Assembly (NCBI GenBank): GCA_018350325.1
Contig: JAEVLN010000002.1
Location: 1,246,162 to 1,310,161, forward strand
Direction of reading: 5' to 3'
From: Globodera rostochiensis
Taxonomy: Eukaryota > Nematoda > Chromadorea > Rhabditida > Heteroderidae
Length of the DNA stretch: 64,000 nt
The position numbers were made by a program, and so were the translations under genes. Of the stretch, positions 38,901 through 52,270 are shown one piece after another. The notes under the pieces are model-generated. The model was not told the origin of the DNA. It saw nothing but the letters and a program-made list of their open reading frames with translations, and made no database searches. Positions within the stretch are counted from its first letter, which is position 1; the number at the start of each line of letters is the position of its first letter.

Positions 38901-39793
38901 TCCGCGAGTTGGACGCGCGACTGATGTTCGAGGCCAAAGACACAGCCGGTACAAATTGAGGGGAAAGCGATACCCGTCCGTCCGCCCGCCCCCCCCCCTC
39001 TCCGAATGTAACCAAACGCCAAAAAAAGTCCGGAATTCCGGACCCAAAATGCCCGGAAAATTTCGATGAATTTGAACTTATTTAATTGTTTTGATCTTTT
39101 TTCGGCCTTCCGCGCTGCAGTTTTTGGACCATTTTTCTGCGCTTTGGACTATTTTTCTTAATAATTTTTTTCTCAGCTGCGCCTATCGTTACCGCCGACC
39201 CGCCCCCAAACTGATCCAAAAACTATGAAAAACATGCCGATTTTTGTAAATCCTGATTTTTTGCCAAAAATGTCCGGAATTCCGATTACATCCCTGATAT
39301 GTACACGTGCCTGATCCTGACAACATGGGCGAAACTTCGGCTTCGAGTTTCGGCGAAATTTCGTGTATTTTTGGGGCTTCGGGTTCGGGAAAAAAATTTG
39401 TTTCGTTTCGGGTTCGGATAGTGCGCCGAGCTTCGCCCATCCCTGATCACAGTCGGTTAATATTTTTCGGCACTATTATAGTAGGTCGTTTCCAAATCAA
39501 AAAGCGACAGTAATTATGAAACGAGCCCTAGTACAATCCAAACTCGGAATTTGCAAGTAAAAATTCTTCAAGTTCTGTTGCCCTTCGACGAGCCTCGGTC
39601 CTATCTGTCCGCACTGCTTACCGACGACGCCGACCAAACTGTTGACGATGAGCAGCACAATGACTATTTCGCTCGCATTCTCAGCAAAGAAATGGACGAG
39701 GATGGAGACGACGACGGCGGGGGAATGGAAGCTGAGGAGGGAGGCGCTGGGGGAACGAGTTCCACGGCGGCCATGGAATTGGGTGCTGGATAA
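35920..39793 (+). CDS. taf-8: TAF8, transcription initiation factor TFIID subunit 8 (six exons)
   Basis: TFIID subunit that pairs with TAF10 through a histone fold and helps build the TBP complex in the nucleus. Exons: 35,920-36,008, 36,608-36,708, 37,783-37,953, 38,050-38,174, 38,780-38,948 and 39,573-39,793. All five introns are GT..AG, phases join without a break, and the product is 291 aa (human TAF8 is about 310). Residues 31-100 form the histone fold; its helix 2 ends in CEHTGRS (family CEHTARTQ). Residues 143-159 carry SHFPNF and FPEPHTYI, the TAF8 hallmark; 163-219 match the following charged helix up to LVRF; an acidic Asp/Glu/Gly tail follows. ATG is at 35,920 or 35,923. Introns 2, 4 and 5 hold miniature transposons. 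No frame defect is seen. No single open frame displays the gene. Confidence 0.93.
36895..37195. mobile_element. MITE in taf-8 intron 2
   Basis: It begins CTAGGGGCCGGATTTTTAAG and ends AATATGCACCCCTAAAG, inverted ends of the same family as the element at 32,690-32,875. The interior is A/T-rich with repeated AATCAATATTT words. It accounts for part of the 1,074-bp second intron of taf-8. Confidence 0.5.
38309..38450. mobile_element. CCTGGAT-word element in taf-8 intron 4
   Basis: It starts CTAGAGCCCGGAATTTTG and is built of CCTGAATC, CCTGGGACCTGG, CAGGATATCCTGG and GGATCCGGGTCC words. It is the same style of word element as elsewhere in the window, here in the same direction as transcription. 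The right boundary is unclear. Confidence 0.45.
39325..39450. mobile_element. hAT-like TTCGGG-word element in taf-8 intron 5
   Basis: CATGGGCGAAACTTCGG on the left and CTTCGCCCATCCCTGATCA on the right are inverted hAT-like ends (CAGGGATGGGCGAA). Between them are TTCGGG/TTTCGGG words. The open frames 39,189-39,440 (minus) and 39,307-39,513 (plus) are by-products. Confidence 0.6.
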
Positions 39794-40709
39794 TAAGCGA
39801 CGAATATTTCAATTCCGAAAATGTCCCAAACACATTAATTTTATGATATTGTTAGTCATCCAGATTTCTTTTGTGCACACGTTAAACAGAAATTAAAAGA
39901 AAGAAAGAAATGCTTTTTTGTGGTGGCAATATCCTAGAGAGGGATTGATTAAATCATCCAATGCGATCACTAGAGCCCGGACAGGATTTTGTTCAGGATT
40001 CCTGATAGTCTGATCATTAGGGTTTTTGACATTAATGAATTCAAATTTTGTTCTCAAATCTATCACAAACCGGCGTTGCTTAACCTATGCTTTAAGCGTC
40101 AGTTACGGGTCGCTTCGCGCGCCACGCGCTCCGCGCACTTGGAGCCTACCTAAGCGAGCCTAAACTTAGACCTAGCCTAGATTGGCTTCGTTGCTGTCGA
40201 GAGTCGTGTGTAAACGCACTTACGTTTTAAGGAGACGCTGAAAATATACGAAAACTACATCACATTCTTTTTATAAAAATGCGTGACCCTTAAGTAAACT
40301 TATACGCTGCTATATAAACAACAAATCAATTTTGTATACATTTTTTGTTTGAGTTTTTTTGTTTCCAAATTTTGCAAAAATTTTTTAGGATTCAATTTTA
40401 TTTTTCAATAATGCATTTTTAGCTTTTCAGGGGTTCGGGGACGGGGACCAACCCTATTTAATATTTTTATTCAGGCATTCTATCTATTCAGGGATTAGAG
40501 TTAGTTTTAAATGAGCAATATCATCAAAAAATTCATAACTTTTTGGGGTCGGGCACTTAATACCCGTACTGCAATTTCAATCTCCTGTTGACAATGATGT
40601 TCAAACATGAAGATCAACAACATGTGTAGCCGAAAATTTGTAATTTTTTAGTGTTTCGATAAAAGACTCCCTTAGAAAGTCCCGGTTGGTCCCGGTTTTT
40701 CGTAAAAGT
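39794..40709. other. Downstream of taf-8: GC-rich island and word-element debris
   Basis: An AAATTAAAAG-type A-rich 3' region follows the taf-8 stop. At 40,075-40,245 lies a GC-rich stretch with many partial repeats (GCGCGCCACGCGC, GAGCCTACC, AAGCGAGCC, ACCTAGCCTAG). It has no long frame and could be another element or a structured RNA. From about 40,430 (GGGGACGGGGACC) to the arm boundary, GGTCCCGG words recur. No gene seen. Confidence 0.4.
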
Positions 40710-43700
40710 ACCGGTCCCATGCTACCCTAGTATTTTTCCTTTTGTCATTTTCCCTCTTTGCACCTTTTCTCTTTCAAATTTTCATTTCAACCACAAAAAG
40801 TTGCTAAAGCAAAAGATGTCGCAGCCCTGATTTCTCCCCCCCCCCCCTCAAATCGATTCATTGTGTGGAGGGGGGGGGGGGGGGGGGGGGGGGAGGGGGA
40901 ATTTATTCTCAGTTTGTCTGGTATGAGTTGAATTCAGGCTTAGTAGTCACATATTCGTGTTAATTTCATCACTGAGTTTTAAAGTTGACAAAATGGTCCT
41001 TTATAGGGTTATCGTGCCGTACAATCCGGCGCCCTCAATTTCGACAAACAATTTTTCGAAATTTTAAAATTCCAATAAATCAATTTCGCCTCAAAATCTT
41101 CAAAGCATGAATTCGATTGGTGCGTGTCCTTTCATTGTGATTTTTGCTTTTTGAAGATTTTGAATCAGAATTGGTTTTTTTGGAGATTTTTGAATTTTCG
41201 AAAAATTGTTCGGATTCGGGTCCTGGGTTCGAAATTGGTCAAAATGGAAGTCAGATTCGGATTCTACGGGCCCGATAACCGCGATAACCCTATAAGGATC
41301 CATTTTGTCAACCTTTAGAACCCAGTAGGGTCTAAACGAAAAGTGACAAAACGATCGGCAGCCATTTCAAATGCGTTTTACTCACTCACTATCAGGGCTG
41401 CTATCTCAAAATTCTAAAAATCCGATCCTGAGCTAGCTGGTGCGTACCCCACATTTTTTGGAAAAAATAAATTATTTTCAAAATCGATAAAAAGGAGTAT
41501 TTATGGGTATTCGGGGATGTAGAATCCAAATCTGACCTCCATTTCCTCAAATTCGAACAGTTTTTTAAAACTCAGTTTTTTTCAAAAATCAATTTTAGCC
41601 TCAAAATTATTCAAAAAGCCACAAAATTACAACGGAAAGGCAAGCAATGACCGAATTCGTGCTTTTTGAATGGTTTTGAGGCTTGAAAACTCCGTTTACG
41701 AAAAACTGTTTGAATTCGGATCCGGAGTTCGTTTCGAATTCTACGGAATACCCCTAGGTACTCCTTTTTATCGATTTGGAATTTTTTCAAAAAAATGTGG
41801 GACACCCAACAGCTACAGTATTATCGGTGGGTCGGCGGTAGTACATTCGTTCGTACGCCCAATAACTTCATTTTGCCAATTTAAGCGCCTAAGAATTTTC
41901 CGTTAAGTTTTAAAAAAACAAAGCTTTAATCGGTGATTAACCATAATTAGCATAATTGCTTTAGAAAATGAAAGCATCGATATGGAATAGATTTTGAGTT
42001 TGGATAAAATAAACTTTTAATATATGTAAGATTGCAAAAAAGCCATAAAATATAAAACCCAAATTATCGCTAAAATTTAAATATAAATGCCTAAAAGCAC
42101 AAAAAATTAAGCAATAATTTAAAATGAAGCCTAACAAATTAACTTCAGTAAAGCAATTTAAAGGGCAATTGAGATTGTACACTATAGTAATTATTTAAAT
42201 GAAACCTCAAATATAAAAATAACAACTTCAAATAAAGGTATATAAATAATAAATACGAAGGCTCTAAAATCTAGACCTAAACCAAACTTAAAATAAAGTC
42301 GCTATAACAAAAATAATGTAAAAATGCTTGAGTTTGCTCTTCAAAAAAACTGTTAAAAATTAGCATATAAACAGATCTAAACTTAACTTACAAAAAGTCG
42401 TTAAATCTTAAAAATGTGCTTTGTTTAAACATTTTAAAGCGTCACCTGCGCAGTCGACACCAGTTTGTCCATCCGAAGAAACAAGAGTTTCGGCAATGGC
42501 TGGTCAACGGATTGGTTGCGAAGGGTGAGAGGCAATGCCCTCGATTGAACATGCCACTGCGGGTGATGACGTGTCGAACTTTTGGTAGCGTGCCGATTGA
42601 AGCATAAAAACACATTATGCATATTAAATTACCTATTCTTAAAACATATTTATATATTATTTAATAGTTAAAATTCAATTTTAACTTGAATCAAACTTAA
42701 AACAAGGTCGCTATAACAATAAAAATGCTTGAGTTTGCTATTCAAAAAACCGTAAAAAATTACCATATAAACTAAACTTACAAAACCGTCTTTAAATCTT
42801 AAAAAGGTGCCTTGTCTAAACAATTTAAATCTTAAATAAAAATATATGGAAATAAACAAAATTTCAAATAAACATAAAAATAGTTAAATGCCCACTTCTA
42901 TGCATATTTTTTACCTCCAAATCCCAGTCTGACGCTATTATTGAAAAAATATAAACATTCAAAAATGTAAAAAAATTGATGTAAATAGAAATTATTAAAA
43001 TAATAAAAAAGATGAAGCAAAGTAAAAATAGCACAAATAATCAGAGTTTTCTTTGTGATTGACGAAAAACATGAATAGGCACAAAAAGCCTCAAATATTC
43101 ACATAAATAGGCAAAATGAAAATTGCGATCATAGCCGAAACTTGCGGGCCGATTTTTGAAAAAAGGCGCTCCGGAGAATTGCGCACCGACAGTTGCTCTC
43201 CGTTTTGTCCCTGAATTTTTTCTGTTTACCCTTTCTTTCATCACCAACTGGCATAAACGGGAAAGAAATCGAGGGTGCGGTGTTTTAGCCAACATAAATC
43301 TGTTTACCTCAGTGATGTACCGGTTCCGGAACCGCGGAGCCGCAAAAATTTGGAACCGTTTTGAAACCGGAAGCGCGAAGAGCTTTTGGAACCGCTTCGG
43401 AACCGGTTCTAAATGTACACCCTTAATGATGGCACAAATTTATAATCAGGGTATCAAATAACATATTCAGACTATGTTTTCTTTTGCCAGTACGCAATTC
43501 ACCGCGGAGCGCAATCATCCGAGCGCAATTCTCCGTACACCCAAAAAATACACCACTGACGATGGAATTTTTATGGCATTATTGAGAAAATTAAAAATTG
43601 TATTAAACAGTACCGGTACTTACTTTTTCGGCACTTTCCCGCAAAGTACCGACCGAACCTTCTGGCCGGTCTCTAGTTTTAAGCTTTCAACGATATTTGT

Positions 43701-44422
43701 TAAAAACTTGGTCCAAAAATTACGAAGTTACAAAAGGGCCCACCCTATGTTCAAATATAAAAGTTAACCAAATGAAGCTAACTAAATGTAAGAATATCAT
43801 GAATTGATAACTTTAAGTAATTTAATTAAAAAGCTTTTGGCTGAAACGCCTCATTTTGCAGAATTTTTATTCAATCGATAAAAAAATGTTCAACTGTTAT
43901 TTTTGGTAAGCCATGATCGATGAGAGAAATTGAAAATATTGCAATGTTTAAAATGGAAAATTTAAGATTAAACAAATAGAGTACAGAAATGTTGAAATTA
44001 ACGAGCATGTTAAATCGAAGTGGTATTCAAAATGTTACTTTTTTAAAATTTTTATGGACAAACTTAATTGATTTTGTATATTACATAAACGACAATAAAA
44101 AATAAATAGTTATCCAAATTAAAAAAATGCACAAATAAGGTTATAAATTTAATAAGGTTGCGATGGAAATAAAGTGCCGTTAGCAACTGCAATCAGTCAA
44201 AAAACGAGTGTCAAGGCCAAAATTAGATTATTTAACTAATAGTACAATGTTACAGCCGTAGCCGTTAATACAAACTTTATTACAATATATAATTATTTTC
44301 AATTCATTACTCAAAATAACATTGCTATTCCCAGTTGTAAACAGAATTCTCAAAGAAAAACTTGTATCTCTTGAATTTTAAAATACAATATGAAATGTTA
44401 ATTTATTATTGTTTTAAGGGAT
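40710..44422 (-). repeat. Right arm of the 3.7-kb inverted repeat
   Basis: Reverse complement of 18,011-21,721. The inner edge is at ACCGGTCCCAT (40,710-40,720) and the outer edge at AAGGGAT (44,416-44,422). Differences are few: some substitutions, such as one changing a serine to arginine in the short frame at 43,041-43,295, an 8-bp-scale difference near 43,820-43,840, and a much longer uninterrupted G run at about 40,869-40,893. The contained elements mirror those of the left arm. Beyond the outer edge the two flanks are only distantly similar, so near identity ends abruptly. Confidence 0.97.
42416..42607 (+). other. Second copy of the zinc-finger-like open frame
   Basis: Identical in translation to the frame at 19,819-20,010 on the minus strand, because both lie in the inverted-repeat arms. 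It reads HLRSRH near the N-terminus, then a basic segment and two cysteines. Likely a transposase or BED-finger remnant; see the first copy. Confidence 0.35.
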
Positions 44423-44445
44423 ACGAAACAAATTTAAGTTGTAAG

Positions 44446-47400
44446 TTTGTATCTATATAAAATTTAACAGAAAAATGATTTTAAATAGCCTAACAAACAT
44501 TGTGAAAAATGTCTAATGGACAAAAAATTTATACATGCTTACTTAATAAAGGAGTTATGTGTGAAAGGATGGCAGGGGCGAGCGTCAATTTGACAAAAAA
44601 TGTGAACAAAGGATTGGTGTTAGGTTATTAAATACGACTATAATGAAAAAAGTGAAAAAAATGTGAAAAAGTATTTGTAAAAAGCAAAAAAGAATACAAA
44701 TTATCATGTCCAATGCTAAAACTTACGAAAGCTTTATCAAAATTACTGTAAAAAAAGAATTTGAATTTAATTAGGTTAATGTGAAAAATAAGCAAAACAA
44801 AATTATTTATTAAAATATAAATTAAAAAAATCATTGTAAAGTATTTATTAAACGACAAATATTTAGAATGCCAATAACGATCTGTGTCGCGAAGTTGGCA
44901 ATGAAAATATAAACGATGTGGGTGAACAGCTTGTTGAATTACTGCATAGGTATAGCTAACTTTTTTTTGGCTAATACTTCACTAAACCAAAGCAAATGCA
45001 TAATGTTCAGCGATGTGCAGACCGACAATATTTACTATTCAAATTTAAATTATAAAAAAAACTACAAATAAAATTTTAAAATAGATATTTTGCATATAAT
45101 ATTATAAAATTTGTATTAATATATTAAAAAAATATATCTCTCTTTTTATTTAGTGAGTAAATTCATCCTTATTACTATTTTTACTCCTTATAAATCTAAT
45201 TAACAAGAAATTTAATAAATTAAAGTAATCTTTTTTTATATGACCAATATTTTAGATCAATTATTCCGACGTATTGACTCATGGAGAAAATCGACATTTG
45301 CAGGCCCGAGTAATTTAGATATTCAATACATGTGAATGATTAAATGATAAAATCTATAATTAATTATCACTTTTAAAAATAATGAAAAAAAAGTCTAAAT
45401 ATAATACATTACACTACGAGTATAAATAATAAAGTAAAAAAGACACACCGAAACAACGATAGCAATTAAATGATTAATTTAAAAGTTGCATTGACAACGC
45501 CAAACCTAATTATGCAAAAAAAAAAATGTCTAAAATAAATTAAATTTATAAAATCATGGCAAATTTTTATGCATGTAAATATTGTGAAAAAGACGCTAGA
45601 ACTCTTAAATTCAAAAATAATGGAGAGTAAAAGTTAATTTATTTAAAGAGGGTTAATATTTAAATGGGCTTTTGACACTTATTTTAAATCAAACTCTGTA
45701 AAAATAAAAGCATGCATTTAAAATTCAAATACAAATTAAAACCTAACTTTAACAACAAGATACTACAGTAAATAAAAATGGTTACAAGTCAAATCGTTTT
45801 ATAAAACGACAAATAATAAAAAATTTGACTATGAATGTGATTGATTTAGTCGATATCCGTTGGAAGTTATTTGACAAAACAGCAAAAGAATTCGTTAAAT
45901 TTATTTAAGATAAATTATTTATCGTCAAATATTATTCTTCAATCAATGACAAGACAGGCGGCAACATAACTCCTCTGTTTTTAAGAAACCAAATTAATTT
46001 CTAAACAACTTATCAATACTAATTTTTGCAAAAAATAATAATGTTATATTATCAAATGTTTTACAAAAAAATTTTTTAGAATCATACCAAGTATATTGGG
46101 AATTTTTTACAATAAAAAAATCTATTTAATAAAATTGAACGATTATAAATTTTAATAAGCAAAGAATTTAAGTTTACAAAATATTATATAGTATTTCTCG
46201 TAATATATAAATAAAATATATTCGTATGCATTCTTAGACTGCTGCAAATAACATAACATCTGAACAAATTTGTTTATGTACGATTCAATTTTAATCAAAG
46301 AATTTGAAAATAAATGAGGAATACCATATAGATGATGGTCCTCTCCGGATATTAATATAAGAAAACAATCAAGTCTTTATATAAGTTTTTTAATAAGTAT
46401 CATTTAAAGCATTGAACCAAAAAAATTACAAAATCTTTTACCATCAATATATCTAATGCTATTTAATCAATGACATAAAACAAAAGGATTGCGATTAATA
46501 ATAGTTTGAAAATTTTAGAGGTCAAATTTTTGATTTATTGAATAGTTCCAGGCAAGGTTCATCGGGCAACTATTGACAGCCGGTTATTCTTTCTCCTCTG
46601 GCCAAGAATGTTGTAAACATCTGAATATACAGGTGGAAAACATTAAACTATATTGTTTACAAAGTGATTAAGGACGAGCAAAGTATTGCCAAAAAAAAAC
46701 TTATTAAAAATGTTTATTAATTAAGAAGATTATTTTAACAAACCTTAAATATATTAATAAAAGTGTATTATTATAAATAACTTCCGTCCAATAAATAAAT
46801 TTGATTTGAATAATCAAATTAAATTGAAAATAAATCAAAAAATATTTAATAATTACAAAAATACTGCATTGTTCAAATTTTAAAACAAACTAATAAAAAT
46901 AAATAAAAAGGTAAAAAAATAATTGTGTCTTTTTAAATGTTTAAATTTAACTTTTCTTCAAAATGTATTTAGCATTAAATCAAAACACTAACCTTGATAA
47001 CATCTATAAATTTATTATCTTATAAAAGGGCGCACTGCGCAAATATGCATTTCTGTTTGGGGACTAACATGAATTTAAAATATCTCAAATATAACAAGTA
47101 ATTTTATTATTTAATATTTATTAACAACATTGTACCTTAAAACTATCAAAATATAACTTATATTTTAGTGTACCATATTTAATGTTTACTTGCGGAAGTT
47201 CAGATACAAATAAATTAAAAACAAAAAAATCATTAAAACCTAATAAAAAATATAATTTAAAAAAATGCAAATAAGAGTTTGGCAACCGGCGGGGCACCAA
47301 ACCCTAACGGCACCAATTGAGAATGCACCACAAAAAAGAGCTTATCACAAGGGCGATTTTTCATTCTTTACAAATTAAATAATGAAAATAAAAGTTTATT

Positions 47401-47740
47401 TAATGTTCAAATTTTATATTTTCATTTAAAAACATGACTATTAATTTCATATTGTAATATTTAATTTATGGCAACTGATCAAGTTATATTTTGCAATTTT
47501 AGCTCGTACGCACCTGCATGTTGATTAATTAAAAAATTAAGAACGGATAAATGATTCAATTGAGCAAAATTAAATTATAATTGAAGCAAACAAACCAAAA
47601 AAAAAATGGACATGAACGAAGCGTGTAAGATTTAAAAATGGCATCAAAAAGATTTCACAAATATAATTAAAATGTTACAATAATTGATTAAAAATAAAGT
47701 AATAAAACTTAAAATCTAAATATTCTAAAAACTTTAAATA
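44446..47740. repeat. Tract duplication, copy A
   Basis: Segments at 44,446-44,640, 45,780-46,240, 46,660-46,830, 47,100-47,280 and 47,380-47,740 match 52,271-52,450, 52,596-53,185, 53,260-53,430, 53,560-53,740 and 53,780-54,650 in the same order. The match is nearly perfect over about 220 bp around 46,010-46,240, all AT-rich spacer. Between blocks the two copies differ by substitution of whole short segments. Confidence 0.85.
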
Positions 47741-50016
47741 GTTAGCATTATTTAAAATTGACCTTTTTAAGAACTGTCTTCCATAATTTATTTCATCGTC
47801 TTGTGTTTGTGAAACAGATCTAAAACCTCATTTTTTTAATAAAGTTTTAGCAGGTTATACCATTTTTAAATTGGTTCTAGTTTAAATATCAACGCTTCAG
47901 TTTTTAAAATTTTAATAACTTGGAAACCCATTAATTACTCATTCCAATTTTCAATATTGAGATTAGACCTACAAAACATTAATTGGTACGGAATAATGGT
48001 TAATATTTCTAGAGTTGTATTGACTAATTCTAATTTTTAAACAAAGATATCGACAAAGGTGATAAAAATAAAACAAAAATTATTTTCTTTGTTTCATCAA
48101 ATTTTTTTGTTTTAGCCGGGCCTGCTCATGATTATATTATGAAATGAATAATTATTTAACGAATATGCATTATTTTCTAAAAATTATTTAAACAAACCAA
48201 TTAAAACAATCATAAGTTTATTGCTCTTGAATTTTGGTACACGCACAGAGGTTGACTTCGAACCTCATACGCAGAAGGCGGAGCCGGATCGGTTCCTGAA
48301 ATTTATTAATTTGATATGGCTAAAAACTAATTAATTTTAGAATAAAATAAATATAAAACACTCATATTGGAAAACATAAAAATGCAAAATCGTTGATTGT
48401 TATTTAAAATAAATACAATGATCGAAATTATATAAATTATATAAACATGTTACAAAAGATTGAATATCTAAAAAAATATATTTGTACTATTATTCTAATA
48501 AATTATATTATAACTAAAAATTTTTTCAACAAAATCCAAACGCATTTTAATTTAAATATTGACTGCGTAATGATTCAATTTTTAAAAATTAAAAAAATTT
48601 AATCTATACAAATAAAAACATTTTTAAACCCAATCAATTAATTTTATTAAAAAAATCTAAAATGTATATTGTTAACTTTTAAGATCAAATATTATGTTTA
48701 ACAGCACAAGAAAGGATATAAATACTTCTCAGCAAATTTGTACATTGCCAAAAAAAGGAAAAACATTTCAAAAAAACTCCTTTTAATTTTATAATGATTA
48801 ATGCGCGCTTTAAGGAACAAATTAAATTGTTTATTATTAATTTTAGTAATATATTATTAAAGAACCAACGATTAACTTAATTGATACCTCATAATAAACA
48901 AAATTAAATGGCTTTTAAAAAAACAACACTTTGAATAAATGCAACGGCCATATAATATAAGTAAATGATAAGGAAATTTCAATTGAAAATTTTTATTAAA
49001 GAAGATGGATGCCCTGCGACGAGAACAAGAATAGCTGGGCACTGCCAGGAAAGTGCGAAATTTGCTGTGAAATCATTTAAATAAAATTTAATTTATTAAA
49101 TAATTCGCTTTGCACCAGCGACATACAATGTAATATCGAACATTATAACTCAAAAAATTATGATAAAGCAGAAAAACATTTTAATTTTAAAAAATTCAAA
49201 TTAAAGAAAACAATAAATAAAATCCTTTGTTAATTAATAAACAACAATCAATGGAAAATAAATTAAAAAAGCAAAAAAGGCAAGTTATTATTTCCAGCGC
49301 ACATTTAAAAATGTGAAAAAATAACTAAAAAATGTTTTAAATAAAGATGCAGAATAAATAAGAAACTGGTAATAAGATTATAAACAAATATTATATTAAA
49401 CTTTAAATTCTAATAATGTTTACAAACAAACAACTTTGGAAGTTTGGCTTAGAGATGAAATATGTACTTGAAAATTAACAAATTATTCACCAAGATGGGT
49501 ACTTTTTTTTAAACTTTTTAATAGAACGAATCTCGAAAATTATATAATTTGGTTATGCCTAAATAGAAAACTGAACCAAATAATAACTAGATAAATATAT
49601 TATAAAAGTTTTGGCAACGAGAGAGTTATGACCAATATGGATTTCACAGAGGATCTATTTGTGTTTAATCTTTATATGATATAACTAAATTCTCATGCTT
49701 TCAATAATAAAAAGTAAAGAAGCGCGCTTCCCAACTGGTTTATTATAAATAAAAAATACGCGCCAAATTTAGAAATGTATGTATTCCCAGATAGGTGTAA
49801 ATATTTTAAAGATTTGGCAATCGGGCAATAACGGTTAATCTTGTATTACTTATTATTCTTCACTTCTTATATGTAATTAGTAGTGTGTTGTGCGTTGGTA
49901 GACACAGGCGCTGCATTTCTTGAACAAATCGGTCTTATGTGCTATTGGACAAAAGGCAAACGTTTGAGCAATATGTTGAAAAAATGAAGCACGCTCACCA
50001 ATGGGTGTATGTTGAT

Positions 50017-50074
50017 AATTGATAAAGCAGATTATAATTAAAATGAATTGATAAAGCAGATTATAATTAAAATG
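50017..50074. repeat. 29-bp tandem duplication
   Basis: A 29-bp unit beginning AATTGATAAAGCAGATTA occurs twice in perfect head-to-tail order, a small recent slippage duplication in the A-rich tract. Confidence 0.85.
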
Positions 50075-52270
50075 AATAATTACATTATTTTCAAGCCAGA
50101 AATTTGAAATTAAATTAAAAACCAACTTTTTAAAAATATATCAAATGTTAACTATTAATAATTTAATTTCAATGGATTGTTTTTCTAATAATTGAAGCTG
50201 CTATTTAAAAACAGATTTAATAGAAACAAAATCCCATTTTAAAATTTATCTAAAAAATCCTTGTATGGAATAAATTCATTACAAACTGCAAAAAATAACA
50301 TATAAACTAGTTTGATAGCTTATATAATTAAATTGAAGTAAAATTTTAATGTCTGTAAATGGCATACACAATTTATCGACAAATGGCGCAAGGGCCCTCT
50401 ACCTCATCGAGGCAGCAACTGCCCTGATCATTGGATCTCAACATCGACTTGCCCGAAAATACAAGTTAATAAAATAATTTAATTTTACAAAAGATAAGCT
50501 ATTATTAAGATTTTATGGGCAATCTGTGTGCAGTTTTTAATTTTTAAGATCAAATTGTTCAACAAAATTATTTTTCATTCATTGGATCCAACACATTTCA
50601 TCAACAAACAAGCTACTAAATTATCAATTTAATTTTTATCAATAACTTAGTAATAACATTGTCATCTTCAAATACAAACCATTTACTTAAAATTGCGAAT
50701 GTTTAAACAACTCGTTAAAAAACAAACTTTTAAATACAAAAACATTTGACACAATTATATAAACAAATAATAGTTTAAAACCATTACGCTGTATTTTTAA
50801 CAAAAAAGGTCAAAGGTATCTTTGAACGCAGATGAGAACGAGAAGCGATGCGCACTTTACAAACACCTCAAATATGCAACGACCTAAGTAAAATTTAAAT
50901 TTTTAAAAATTCTATACTATTCAATAAAAATCGAAATTGGTAAAAAATATAGTGATTATTTGAGGTGATTAAACTATGTTAATGGCCGGAATGATTAATA
51001 AATAAAAATTAATTGCTTTTTGTAGATTTATATAAAATCCCCCACTCTATTCATTGAAAGAAAATATAAAGCAAAAAAATTGATAAAATAATTAAAAACT
51101 AAATAATGCAAAATGTTTATATCCAAAGCAAAGACTTACTCAAAAAAGAATTATTAAAAATGAATGCTAAATCATTAATAAGGGACCGCGCCCCGCGCAT
51201 TAGCTCAACATAAACTTGCCAGACTACCAAACCCAAGTCCTTCATCGAAGGCACGAAGAAAATGGCTAGTCATCAAGAATCATGGATAAAATTAACATCC
51301 TAACAGTGCAAATATTTTTATAAAGATTATTTGACAGTAGCACATCAAACGAAAGTATTCTTTCAATGATTTCAATTATGTGTAATTAAATTTGAAAACT
51401 CATGCTTATTAAATATAACCTGCGGTAAGTAAATTGCATGAAAGTAAAAGAGAGAACCTTAGCAATTCATAAAAATAATTAATTTTTGAAAAGAATCGCA
51501 AAACGGTCTGTGTCTTCTAAAAATTTTAATAAAAACCCTTTAAAACGAATATTTTTATCAACACAAATGGCACAAACCAATAATTATATTTAATTTGTTA
51601 CAATTAAACTTGAATTAGTTTTTCAAAAGTAGCATTAATATCCTAATTAATGCTCTAATTATTCCATAATAAATGAAATAAAAAGTAAGCTATAAAAAAT
51701 GTAATTGCTTTTTACTTTTAGTTTTTATGAAAAATATGTATTTACATCTTTCAAATCAATCAATCAATTCCTTTAGATAACCCAATTTCTTGAAAATCAA
51801 AACCAAAATTTAATATGCAACTACCAAGGGTTTATGAGACCATTTAAAATTCTCCCCTTATTAAGGCAAATCTGGACGAACGTCGCCGACGAAGGCGCTG
51901 CGTCGCACATTGGAATTAACAAAATTTAAAAAAGTATTTTTCTTTCAAATTTTCTATTTATTTAATTAAAATAAAATATATAAAAAGGCCGAAACGACAG
52001 TCGACCAGGTATGTATGTATGTATGCCAAGACAACAAGCACTTACAAATAAAAAACGATATCCCAAATTTCATGAGCACATTTGCCTCTCACAAATCAGC
52101 ATTGGACAAATTAATGTGAAGAAGACCCATATATGCCAAAAGAAAGTTTAATAATATATAAATTCTAGCCCGGTCACTTAAATAAAAACAACGATATAAA
52201 AGCTTTTTAAAATATAAAGAAAAATAAAATGAATCAAACTTAAATTTATTAATATATTGAAATTTCGAAA

